64,000 bases of DNA from Deroplatys truncata (taxonomy: Eukaryota; Arthropoda; Insecta; Mantodea; Mantidae). Below the pieces are notes generated by a model. The model searched no databases. It was not told where the DNA came from and saw nothing but the letters and a program-made list of their open reading frames with translations. Position 1 is the first letter of the stretch; every line of letters begins with the position of its first letter. Positions 1 to 10,950 of this stretch are shown here, piece after piece. Where the stretch lies: the NCBI GenBank assembly GCA_030765065.1, contig CM060987.1:74720557-74784556 (forward strand), written 5' to 3'. A program made the translations under genes and the position numbers.

Positions 1-769
1 TGTTCTTACCAGCACTGCAAACTCATCGTAATTTTGTAGGAATAGGTTCTGTTCGAAAGACCCATTGAGCCGATTGACTTTTCTTTTCAGGATCATAACA
101 ATAAATCCAAGATTTATCACCAGTAAGTATATTCCAAACCAATTTTTGAAGTGCCTGCCTTAGAATTTTTCCAGAGTTTTTGTGTACCAATCAGTGCATT
201 GTTGTTTTTGATCGGGAGTCAATTTATTTGGCATCCATTGACAACAAAGTTTTCTCATGTGTAACTATTGATGTAAAATGTTTTGGATTTGATTCATATC
301 AATGTCCAATGTCGCCCAAATAAATTCATAAGATGTCTATGGATCTTCTTCAAGCATTGCTTGAGCAGTGGCAATATTTTCATCAGTAACAGCAGTTCTT
401 GGGTGTCCTTCACAAAATTCATCACTAAGAAAAAATCAGGCTCTTTTGAATTCACCGTACCAGTTATAAATTGTTGCCTTAGATGGGGCTTCTTTGTCAA
501 ATACATTTCTAAGCTTATCTGAATATTGTTTAGGTGTTAATGACAATTTAAAATTGTAAAAAAATTACAGTCTGGAAATGTTCTCTAGTCAAATCCATTT
601 TTTGGTGAACACAAAATCCTTAAATGTGATAATTAACAAATTATTAGAGCAAATCAAACAAACTAATGACAATCAACTTGCAAAACATTAGAAAGTAGCT
701 GTCAAATATAAACAAATTTCATTTGTTTTTAGAAACATGGCATTTTAAAATGTTCAGTGTCACCCTTGT
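1..769 (-). mobile_element. mariner transposon, truncated by window start, decayed
   Basis: Translating the minus strand gives mariner transposase in order. The N-terminal part starts near 598 (MDFTREHFRAMIFYNFKLSL), followed by helix-turn-helix text (KEAPSKATIYNWYGEFKR), then a WMPNKLTPDQKQQC segment and a catalytic-core segment resembling GDxSWIYCYDPE near 90-130. Stops and frameshifts interrupt it, so it is a dead copy. The outer end is probably the sequence reading ACAAGGGTGACACTGAAC on the minus strand, ending near 769-770 next to a TA. The catalytic C-terminus and other terminal repeat would lie left of the window. Family assignment is from protein motifs I recognise; the exact subfamily is not determined. 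Confidence 0.8.
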
Positions 770-799
770 ATTCTATTACAGCAGATTTAGATGAGTATC

Positions 800-1240
800 T
801 ACTGATTTTGAGGTGATGAATATAGCTAGTTCTAGTAATTACTTCCCAATAAGGGTGATATTTCAATGCGTAAATGAGGAAAAGGAAAAGGTTTCTGAGC
901 AAGAAGGAATTAAAATCCAGAAATATAAATGGAGGGATTCGGAAGAAACAGAAATATTTCTCGAGGAAAGTGGGAATGCAGTCATGTTGGCTAAGGGTAG
1001 AATGTGTTCAGTAAATGCTAAAAGAAAGTAGAATTGAGAAAGCAGTATGAAGACTAGAGGGATTAGTGAAGCAGGCATGGACAAAAATGAGAATTAAAGA
1101 TGATTTAACCAATAAAAAGAAGGGTTGGTATGATGAGTGTAGGAAGACAATGCAGAGAGTTTTAAGGGAGCTAAGGTAATGGAGGCAAACAGGAGACATT
1201 CAGGAAAAAGATAATTGTATAAATGAAAGTGTAGCAGGAA
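800..1240 (+). mobile_element. LINE fragment, endonuclease end and linker (5' part)
   Basis: A plus-strand reading gives SSNYFPIRVIFQC (end of an apurinic-type endonuclease domain, usually SDHxPI), then KIQKYKWRDSEE and a WYDECRKTMQR-type linker typical of Jockey/CR1-like non-LTR retrotransposons. The same reading resumes at about 2095, so the two pieces are one LINE copy split by an insertion. Stops are present and no intact ORF remains. Confidence 0.6.
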
Positions 1241-2100
1241 ATCATTGATCAGTAGCGCCTGGAAAGCATCATTCCTCTAGTTGATGCGCTCTGCTGCAGT
1301 GTTCTTGTGCTCGGCTATGGATGCTTGTCAGCTGTTGTATTTTCCATTCCTAATCTTTACCTATATAGCTAATTCTTGGGTCTCAGGGTTATCATAGGTG
1401 AGGCAAATTAAAATATACCACATTTCCCTTAATAAATGTGGTTTATTATCTATTCAAATATTTATGGGCGGCTAGCTTTTCCATTATACCAATTCCCACC
1501 ATTTGAATAAATCAGGAGCCTAAACTAACTGCACACGTCTTCCCACCCATATGAACAGACGTGCATTTGTCGTCAAAAGAGTAGCACTTTGTGTCGATGA
1601 GATTCTAGAATAGAGAGAAAATCTGGGGCTTTGTTCCCCTTTATATACCTCAGCCTAGTGACGCTTACCTCCGCACCTCAAAATGTAACGACATTTCTAA
1701 TTGGTCCTCAGACTGCGTTACCTTAACATGTATGAGTATATTTTTCTCCAAACTTTTGCACTTATGCAACCCCATGACACATCAGGAAGCGGATTCAATA
1801 TCTCTGTCTCTTTCTTTTCTCTATCTGTATCTTTCTATTTCTCCTTACCGCTACTGGCTCCCTGTTCATTAGCTTGGTGAAAGGTGGGCTCTACCTAGAA
1901 TTATCTTTTACCTGGAATTTGCTAGCTCACCCATTCTTACAATCTGCTTTGTACAATTCTTGGTTGCTAAATATTTTAACATCTTTCTTGGTGAATTATA
2001 TTATTACTATGTACAATTCTTATATATATCTGTGTGTGTGTGTGTGCGTGCGTGCGTGCGTGTGCGCGCGCGTGCGTGCGTGTTTTTTTATATCCCCTTT
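1241..2100 (-). repeat. LTR-like insertion splitting the LINE (candidate solo LTR)
   Basis: This ~860-bp block interrupts a LINE whose reading continues on both sides. Read on the minus strand it has a TATATAAAGGGG promoter-like box near 1640-1660 and AATAAA-type signals near 1430-1440, the layout of U3-R-U5 in an LTR. A TG...CA pair can be placed at the edges (about 2102 and 1242), but I found no convincing target-site duplication. Alternative: unrelated non-coding insertion. Confidence 0.3.
2029..2084. repeat. (TG)n/(CG)n microsatellite
   Basis: Alternating purine-pyrimidine run of TG units changing to TGCG and CG units. It lies within the candidate LTR block. Confidence 0.95.
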
Positions 2101-2780
2101 CAAAAGATGGGAATATAAACATCTTATGGAAGCTTAAAAAGAAGGAATGGGGGAAAAAATGAGCCAGTAAGAATAAATGATACAAGCAATATGGTCCTTT
2201 GTGAAGAGAACCTACAAGGGTAGAGTTAGAGAAAACAATACAAGTCCAATGATGCAATTACTTTGAAAATCTTTTAGGGTCAGAACAGATGAACAGGGCA
2301 AGCCTTGGAGAAATAGAGAATACAGATTATATTCAACAAAGACAGCCAGGAATATACAAAGCACAAGAACGAATAAGAAGATTAAAAGGAACAAAGCAAG
2401 TGGTGTAGATGGTGTATCAGGGGAATTTTGGATGGCTTGGAACATAAATGAAAGCAGATTAGTTCTGCTTAGGATCTTAAAATATTTGAAGTAAGAATGT
2501 TCCAATGAATTGGAGAACAGCAATAGTAATGCCAGTATTCATGGCACAAATTTGAAATGTGGGGAAACTAAGATGATCAAAGAGAGGATAGGTAAAAAAG
2601 AAAATAGTCAAATTTACCAACAGAAATTCAAGAGAAATTGTTTATGAATGTAAAATCTAGAAAAAAATATAAGAGAAATAGTTAACTTTTTGGACAAAGT
2701 AAGAGCCAAATGACTGAGGATAGTAGCAAGCAAGGTGAAGAAGAAAGTTAAATAATGGGATTAGATAACCTATAAGCAGG
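2095..2780 (+). mobile_element. LINE fragment, start of reverse transcriptase (3' part)
   Basis: Continuation of the LINE seen at 800-1240. Decayed frames give WEYKHLME, YFENLLGSEQMN and an N-terminal RT signature close to NKASGVDGVSGEFW near 2395-2440. The reading fades after about 2770. Family: Jockey/CR1-like non-LTR retrotransposon. Several frameshifts; no function expected. Confidence 0.6.
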
Positions 2781-3716
2781 ACTTAATAGCTTGGTAACCT
2801 CAGGGTTTGAATCTTTTGGGTCCCAGAGTTTTCACAGCAGCTCAGTGTAGTGATAAGAAAGATAAGGGGTGTATACTAATTTGTAAAACTTGTATCTAGG
2901 TTAAGGCTTACATCATTATTTCATTTGTATTCTGAATTTTGTTTGTAGTAATACAATGAAAAATTGCAACAGTATGGAATAATATACTCCAGAACTAGGT
3001 TTTATAACAAATTACCAAATCAAATTGATAAAGAAAATAGTACCTTTTAGATGCAAGCTGGTATATCCTATTTGAATAATCACTGTTATTATTCTATGGA
3101 AGAATTCTTAAATGAATATGTCTGCTTTATGTGTATATATGAATTATTAATATTCGTGTTATTAGAAATATCACCTAATTATTAAGTTGTGTATCAGTGC
3201 TTTATGAAATTTCCTATCTTGAATGTGAATATATAATAATTATTTGAATATAAGTATTATAGTATCTAGATTATAGGCTAGTTGATTTGTACTTTAAGTG
3301 TACCCTATGAATAATTGAACACCACTGCTACTACCTTGCTGCTCCCAACAACCACCACCAAGCTGTGGGTTTACATTATTGAAATGCAAGTGGTTATTGA
3401 TGATTTAGTTGACATAACAAATTATGAATGACTAATATATGTTAATTGGCTACTTTCATCTTCCGAGAGGCAAATGTTACAATTTCTTGCTTGTATAGCA
3501 CAATTCTTTATCACTTTCAAGACTTCACTTCAACAATTAAGACCACATATATCATTCTAGAAATACTTTGTTTTTAGGGGATTAGTTTACCTATATATGG
3601 GCATTAAGTTCTGAGTATTCAAATGCTTAACTTTTCTTGATAGTATTGCTTGCTGAAAATGGAGATGGAAAAATAGTTGTGTAGCTTTGTTTAAATTTAT
3701 TCTTGTCTTCTTTCAG
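2781..3716. other. intron sequence upstream of exon, no feature seen
   Basis: AT-rich sequence without a recognisable ORF or repeat. It ends in a pyrimidine-rich tract and the AG acceptor at 3715-3716. Confidence 0.6.
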
Positions 3717-5951
3717 ATTTGGCAGCAAGTTGGGATTCATGTGTGCGGTTTAGCTGTTTGAAACATGGCATGACAGTGCATACAAACTTTGATGTAGTTT
3801 CACCATTTCCAAGATTTGAACCAACGATATGCATGAAGCGTGAAGGTGCAGTGGTAGTTAATACAGGAAGTTTCCTCCATGTTTTAAGGGTAGAACTGGA
3901 ACACTTGGGTAATATAGTGACAACAGTTAATAAAACTGATGCAAATGGTGGTACTTCTGGGGATGCAACAGAATCTTTAGATCAAAACCTAACAAGTACT
4001 GGAACTTTATCAGCAAGTGATAGCATGTGTCAGATAAAGGCAGATTCTCTTCTCACAAGTGCTGATGTCAGCGGACAAGACTGCTGGAAAGAGAACATGT
4101 CAGCAAGTGGTAAACTTGAGGACACCGATGGTGAGATTCCGCACCATTGTTTAAGGGTTTATGAAACAAGGTCTCGAAGTTACGCTTTATCCCAACAGAA
4201 GAAGATGACCTCATTGCAGCAGGCATCTTCATCTTCAGACCTCAAAACTTGTGAGATATCAACATCACAAAAACAATTAGATTGCAGCTATGGTGCTAAC
4301 ACTAGCCTAATAAAAAATGTTTCTACCTCAGAGAATGAAAGACATTCACATAAAAATAGAGCAGGAAAAATAGTGTTAGAAGACATAGATTTTGATGATG
4401 ATATTGAAGACAGTGTTGGTGCTAGTGATGACTGTTCACAGTTATTTTTAGCCTTAAGGGGAAACAGAAATTGCTCAGAACAAAATTTTGAACATTGTAA
4501 TTCCAATAAAAGTCTGCTTGCTGTTGGTAAAAGTGATAGGCATGAAAGTATAGTTGTTAGCTTAGAAAAACGTATTAGTGACAATTTATTAAATAAGCAT
4601 GATTGTGATATTAAGAAAAACCAAGAGAGCTCCATTGGTTTTTATTCTAAGGAAAGTAGTGAGAGATTAAAACAAACGGGTATTAACAGAAGCAGCTGTG
4701 GAAGAGATAATGAAGGACTGTCCATGAGAGAAAAAGCAGTTAAAGAGTTTAGAGATGGTTTATTCTGTGGTAGAATTACCAGGTCTCAGTCATCCAGATC
4801 TGCCGGCAGATCAGATATGACTGAAATAGAGGAAAGCTTAGACCATATTACGTGTGCATCGCATGTGTCAGAAAGGAGGACATACTTGAGCGGTGATTCG
4901 GTTTACAGCGAACAGAATGAGGTAGTTTTAATTGGAAATAGGGAAAATCGAATAATGGATGCAACTCAGGAATTGAATATAACTTGTGGTAACACAAATG
5001 GAACTTTTTCAGAAGACAGTATACCCTCTGTTACTCTTCTATCTCCTGTCCCTGGCACATTGCTTACTGTAAATACAACAGAGGAATCAGAAAGTGATGA
5101 TTGCCAGTCTTACCCAGACAAGAAGGTAACAACTCCTAGTTCATCAAGACCTCGAAGAATCCGTGGTGGGGCAACAGTCAAATTAAGTAGCCCATTGCCA
5201 GCACTCCCAGCAACTCCACATAGCAGTATTAGTAATCGCAACAAAATAGCCGAAGCTGAAAAGGCATATGAATTTACTGATGAAGGCTTAGATCCTAGCT
5301 GTGAAAAACTAAGTTCCTTCCGTCGTCGCCGCCTTGCAGATAAGAAATATGAATTCTGTGAGGAAGGTGAAGATGCAGAAAACATAGTTCCTTTCCGAAT
5401 GACGCGTCGTCGTGAATCTTCTCCCAGGTTGCGATCACCACCAGTCTACCTCTCTCCATCTCCAGTCATGCTGAGCCATCGAAGACGTCATCTTGATGTT
5501 CTTTCTGATGCACCTGAACTCATTGTTTCTGGACCACGATCTCCATCACTTATAGCCAATGACTTACCTGTAAATCATATTGAGACTGATAAGGTAGTTT
5601 TACGTCCCCTTAACCGCAACACGACATCTGCTCTCTTGCTTTCACCTCGTGATCGAGAAGGAAATACAGAATGGATGAAAACTGCAAGCAATAAGAGAAT
5701 ACCTTTATCTGAGGCTGTGACTTTGGCAGATAATGGTACTCTTGATAAACAGGAATATAATGCATTAGAAAATGTAACATCCCAACCAGGAAGTAACCCA
5801 TCACCTCCAGTGGGAGCACGTGTGGCCAAAAAGGAATACCCTAGTCCTGGAACTAATGGAAGTAGTCCTCATACCAGGTGTACAGTTCAGTTAGCAAGGA
5901 GGTACATCGAAGTGGATGATGAATTGGTCTCAGTTATAACAGACATAGAAG
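3717..5951 (+). CDS. DCAF15: DCAF15 orthologue, long internal exon (end of N-terminal domain and linker)
   Basis: DCAF15 is the substrate receptor of a CUL4-DDB1-DDA1 ubiquitin ligase in metazoans. The exon starts after TTTCAG (acceptor 3715-3716) in phase 1 and stays open for 745 codons to the donor GTAAGT at 5952, leaving phase 1. The first ~45 residues (CLKHGMTVHTNF, then PFPRFEP and VVVNTGSFLHVLRVELEH) match the segment that ends the vertebrate N-terminal domain. The following ~690 residues look disordered: rich in Ser, Asn, Asp and Glu, with an acidic patch (DFDDDIEDS, near residue 225) and Arg-rich Ser-Pro stretches (residues 560-640). A motif of the form K-x-YEF..EG..D followed by FR..RRR occurs twice, near residues 514 and 541. 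The linker is far longer than in vertebrates, where the whole protein is ~600 aa. There is no true start codon; the gene continues left of the window. Confidence 0.85.
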
Positions 5952-5953
5952 GT

Positions 5954-6690
5954 AAGTATAATTAATAATCCCTTCTTAGTTCATACACTTACATTATCAT
6001 TACATTACGAAAGTGCCAGTTTACACATTGACTGAGTGAATGTGCAATTGGATTGATTTGCTTAATAACCCTGCATACTGCAAAGGGACAATACCAGATC
6101 CTGTAACACATGTTTGCAATGGGACAATGGGAATGCAAGGAGCTCTGATAAGAGGGCCCTCTGAAAAGTCAGAGTGACAGGCATCCTTTCCCAAGTTAGT
6201 CACAAAGTCTCACATAATTTGTGTTATAGCGGGAACATAAAAGAGGCAAGGATATCTTTAGCTTTGTTTATATTTTAATTCTGATACCTATAGTGAGTTT
6301 TGTATGTCCTTTCAGGACCCCTAAAACAGCGAATCCCGAACATGCATCTCTACTCCCCCCTCCCTTTATGTGTGGTTCTGATTCCATCTATATCTAATGT
6401 AATAAGACACAGAGCCACTATCAATGCATTGCAACATAAGGGATGTTAGAAATCAATTACTCTGCCTGACCCTAATCATATGCATTGTTAAGTTGTTTAT
6501 ACACAAGAGCAAACATTTACATCAACCACTTTAATAACAACTGCACACCCATTTATGAATGAACAGTGCTATTATGTCATTAGTAAATTTATTTTCTGCT
6601 GGGATGATGTAGCATAATTCACAATGAAAAGTAAACCCATAGCTTGTGATTAAATTGTTATTTAACAATTTACACTTACCATATTTATTC
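5954..6690. other. intron sequence without recognised feature
   Basis: No coding reading or repeat boundary recognised on either strand. Confidence 0.5.
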
Positions 6691-6694
6691 GTGT

Positions 6695-7590
6695 AATTTA
6701 CGTACTTTTTGTAAGAAATTTTTATTCTGAAATAGTGGCACATCCCCAATCTTATTATTACTGAGCCAGGTCTGACGATCATAATGAACCGAATCAGGCT
6801 CTGGACAGTGATAGTTGAAAGCTCCTCCAGTTTTGGAAATTGACTCCCAAAAATGAGATCTCTTTGGGCAACTGTCTCATCTGTCAGTTGACACCGTCTG
6901 CAGCAGGATTCAGTTGCTGTCCCATCCTGTATAGGTGCCCTCTGATGGGGCAATGTCCTGTAAAAAGCCTGTTGCCCATGAGAGCTTCTTCCTGCTTTAA
7001 TTTTAGCAGCTCTTATGACCTGCATCTGTCCTATCTTGAATGAAAGCTTTTGGAGTGCATGAAATCTACAGATGAGTTCTAGTATTTCTTGTGCTTTCTG
7101 TCCCTACCAGTCCCTGATAGCCAGCTTAATGGTCTTGATGAAAGCCCCAATGTTGCTCAGGTCCAATAAAAGGTTACTCAGTTCCTTTTGTAGTAGCTTC
7201 ATTTATTCTTTAATTGCCCAGAATCCCCACATGCCCCATTAACCCCTCAGCTGTACTGAATTGTGGGTAGCGTACTCACAGCATTCTAAAACCATCTTGG
7301 ACTTAACCATGATTATTGGGCACTTTCAGGCCTGCCTGCCTATCGGAGAGTATAAGAATCCATCTATTCCCATGGTGTCTTCTTACACTCTCCCAAGTAC
7401 TAGCTAAAATAGCAAATATATCTGTTTGAAAGACCATGGCATATTCGCCCAAGCTAAAATTAAAGCTTGGTACAGTTGCCATAGAGTACAGTCTCTGTCC
7501 CAAACCTGGTTTTAGAAGGAGTCATTATACCAGATTGGGCCTTCATTTTCAGGTTTAACCTGAAAATTGAAATTAAATTGAGTTTTATTT
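6695..7590 (-). mobile_element. R1-like LINE fragment: RNase H domain and C-terminal Cys motif
   Basis: Minus-strand readings give an RNase H domain (VFQTDIFAILAS, then ILILSDRQAGLKV) at about 7310-7470. Further on comes the C-terminal region with a LFTGHCPIRGHLYRMGQ-like reading and CCRRCQLTDETV at about 6860-7000, the usual tail of R1/Jockey-type non-LTR retrotransposons. Frames shift repeatedly. RT-domain remains of the same type and strand lie at 10920-12150, so these are probably one LINE copy split by the pogo-like element between them. Confidence 0.7.
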
Positions 7591-7815
7591 ATGGACGCTC
7601 TAACTGCTGTGATCCTTAGCATCCCATTGTATATTGGGCATGAACAATGGTAATTTTGCTCTGCTCAGAGGCCTCTTTATCAGACTTGAGATTCTTTTAC
7701 GTGCTATAAATCTATGACACAGGACCACCGGCTTTACCTCCCTTCTGAAGGAAACCATGCTAAGGATGTTTATGCCCGAAAAAAATCCATTGTCCTCTGC
7801 CAGGTTTGAACCCAA
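7576..7815 (-). repeat. SINE family 1, 5'-truncated copy
   Basis: Matches the 11.2-kb copy in reverse: 3' tail TTTATTTATGGACGCTC at the low end, the GAGGCCTCTTTATCAG body, GAAGGAAACCATGC, and the internal promoter B box (GGTTTGAACCC) at about 7803-7813. The A-box half of the tRNA-like head is missing. Any apparent ORF here is a shadow. Confidence 0.85.
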
Positions 7816-8160
7816 GTTTAACCTGTCCTTCCATTCACTGCATTTTGGATAAGAGACAGTGAAAGTTTTGTCAAACAAACACCTTGTTTTCAAAATGTTG
7901 GTCCTAATACTAACAAGAAATCCCTTAAGTGCCAGTTCAATCTATAGTTAGGCTCATTTGAAGGTATTATGTTAACAATTAAGACAGGAAAAATATTAAC
8001 TACTACTGATTCACTCATGTGCATCAGGAGGACAGCAGAACCATTAGTGCCCAGGAGGTGCAGTGATCAGTCTTTTATGGGATGTATGTATTACACTTCG
8101 CAAAATGAACATTGCGGACATTCAGGAAATCTTCTAAACATACCATTATCATGCAGCATG
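7816..8160. other. intron sequence between SINE and pogo-like remnant
   Basis: No confident feature. It may include the extreme C-terminal tail of the pogo-like transposase (a Cys-containing reading on the minus strand), but this is uncertain. Confidence 0.35.
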
Positions 8161-10950
8161 AACACCAAATGAAAAATGACGTGTCACAGTGACCACAAAA
8201 GTTTGCACCAAGATCAATGGCGAACTCCTTGGGAGTAATAAACTGTTCAGCATGTTCAGCTAGGTAAAACCACTCTTAAAGAATGCATATGTAATCATAT
8301 TGGTACAATGTGGTGACGAGAACTGATGAAATGTGATGGCATGCAACCGAATGTGAAACAGTCTGTCTGTTACACTTTATCACTGAACTGGCTATCCTAA
8401 GGCATAGCTGCAGATAGTGTGGTAATATGATTTATATGCATGTAAAAAACAAATATCCAGAGGCTGAATTTGTACAGGTAGCATGAATTGCAGTGTCACA
8501 CACTTTTTCAGGAGGGATAGTCTGCTCTAAAGGAGAATGATTTTTATACGCAGACCAGGAATCAAGCAAAAGCAAATTATTTTCATCAGCTATTGGCTAA
8601 AAGCAATGCTTATACCATAGCTTAGTTTTGCTAAACCCATTTACCCACTCTTACTTGCTGTGACTTAAATATTCCCTACTGTTCTTGCAAGATTATTGAT
8701 ATGAGAAAGAATCATAGGGGCAGAGAACCTCCAACTTCTTGCAGCACAATAAATAATTTCCCAGGCAATTTATCATTCAGATTAACAGTCAGCATAATTG
8801 TATATGAATGCATTAGGTTGTTTATGTTCGTTGATCTTGATACAACTTTTTTTTACTTTCTCTACTACGTATAGTAAGTAGGGGAAGTATTATATTCCAC
8901 CCAAAAATTCAATACCGAGATTTCACCAGAAACACATGTTTTGAGACCCCCTGAATCCAAGAAAAGCATTTTTGGAAACATGTCCGTGTGTGTGTCTGTG
9001 TACAGCATAACTCAGAAATGAACAGTCGGATAAACACCAAACTTGGTATTTAGGTTCAGTATCTTCCAGAGATGCGACACGAAGGTTTTCAAGAAAATCC
9101 CCCCACCCCAGATTATCCTTTACATGGAACATTTTTCGAACATTTTTATTTTCTCAAAAATGGCTCTAACGGTTTTGATTAAAATATCATATGTTTAAGA
9201 TATTTTCATGACAAATGAAATGTATATCTCGAATTTTCTGGGAATGTTTCCAAAAGTATTCTTCATTGTGAACGACTTTTGAATAACTGGTAAACCATAA
9301 GAGATAGACAAAATTTTACTACACAAAACATGTAGATCGCGTTAAAATACACAATTTATGTAATATACATTTTTTTTGTTGGGTGAACCATTTTCCAGAT
9401 ATTGCTTGTTATTCCCTTAAATTTTCCAATACTTATACTTTTTCTCAAATTCGTTATTCATTTTTTTTTATGTCCTGGACATGCAAAGAGAATGGAATGC
9501 GCCACATGGCAACCAGCGCTTAAAAGATTTGACTATCACTTAAAACCTACCATATTTCCCTTGCATTTACAAGAAAATTAGCAATAAGATTGACATCTCG
9601 ATATCTTGATTAACATGAAGCATATGGAGAATAAGCATTTGTAAAAATAGTTTGTACAAGAGTAGGGAAAGTCATGTGAGTGCAACACATCAGATTTTTA
9701 CTTCTAATTTTCAAGGCTCCTTTCATTTGCATTTCTTCTTCAAATCCCAATTGGTAGGAGTTGAAAACAAATTATGTACTGAATATTGATATAAGCTTGT
9801 TTATCTTATCTACAAATTTTCAGGGTGATTTCCAGTTTGTTGTTAATCGTCAAGTTGGTGCTTTGTTTGAAATTTCATTATCTTACATTTTCCAATTCTG
9901 TAGGTCTGTTTGAAGTTATGCAACCATTGTTTGCTTCCCTTGAAAACACTGTAAGGTATGTCTCGCACAATTGAATCTCCATAATGTAGTAGGTCACTAT
10001 CATGCATATCTTGTAAATTGTCTCGAGCATCCTTGAAGTATGCAAACACCAGTGTTTGTAACAAGCTTTGTCCTCACTTGAATATCAATAGTTTGTCTTA
10101 TGCACTACATGGTTATATTGCTGCGATCTTATTTGAAATCCCTTCATAATTTTTTTTTTTACTGTGTTGTGGACGATCATTCATGTATGTAATTAAACCT
10201 GCTCCGTGGACTACTGTCCTTTACTACGTTTCACTGGAGACGGGATTTGTGGCTTCCTGTCCGACATGGATGATCATGGCTAGACTCCTGTTTCAATATC
10301 ACTTTCACTTAAGCACGTATCGTCATCATTGTACACGTCATACACATTGTCCACACAGTCTAGAGTATATGATATCACACATTCCACTGACTCATCTTGC
10401 AGAAATGCTAATATTTCATCTGCCACTTCTTTCTCAGTCTGCGAAATTTCTTGGGTTCCTTTTTGACAAAATGCTGTTGTAGATATAATGCAATGTTTGC
10501 TTTGTTTAATGCTGACATTGCTTTGCTTTAGATCAACACCACTAGCATTGTGAATTATTTGTCAACTAAGCAGCTCAACTACATCCCAGAGCCTCAAGCT
10601 TTGGATACCTACAGTTCTGCTCCCTTTTGCCATTAGCAGCCAGTATTGTGGTGGCATGGTAGACAATATGTAGGCTTTCAAATGCCATAAATACCATTGG
10701 TCGATTGCGACCTCACACTCAAGGTGTTTCGTGTAAGTAGCCTGAACAATATTTTTGTCCCAGGTAGATGAGGTGGTCTAAGTGCCCATCAAAGGAATGT
10801 TCATTTGATGCTTTATCCTTTGGAATGCCCCAAAGACCTCTTCCTTAACCCAAAATGGGTAAGGAGTTAAGTCCCAATAGTATTTCCATGTCTGCAGTGC
10901 ACCATCATGGTTTATATCCTTTACACAGTATTGGATCTTAGTCCCTCATG
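8160..10950 (-). mobile_element. pogo-like (HTH_CENPB/DDE_1) transposon remnant
   Basis: Minus-strand readings follow the order of an insect pogo-like transposase. An N-terminal domain (WYLWHLKAYIL, SLRLWDVVELLS) sits at 10560-10720 and an acidic linker at 10320-10480. The CENP-B-type DNA-binding part (GSKQWLHNFKQTYRIGKCKI) lies near 9880-9960. A DDE start-like segment follows near 9740-9780. The central core (SYTIMLTVNLNDKLPGKLFI) is at about 8750-8820, and the IQPLDICFLHAYKSYY segment with the last catalytic Asp is near 8430-8480. Stops and frameshifts are frequent. A stretch of about 8890-9670 separates the DDE parts and looks like a later insertion. The element appears to have entered the R1-like LINE. 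Confidence 0.65.
8890..9670. other. probable insertion inside the pogo-like remnant
   Basis: This block interrupts the transposase reading. It carries no recognised ORF, only short T-rich runs. I could not define termini or a target duplication. Confidence 0.35.

Noticed and set aside
1976..2257. 93-codon minus ORF with Ala/Arg/Thr/His repeats
   Set aside because: Translation of the TG/CG microsatellite, not a gene.
5110..5385. Antisense ORFs within the DCAF15 exon
   Set aside because: Shadows of the coding strand with no family similarity.
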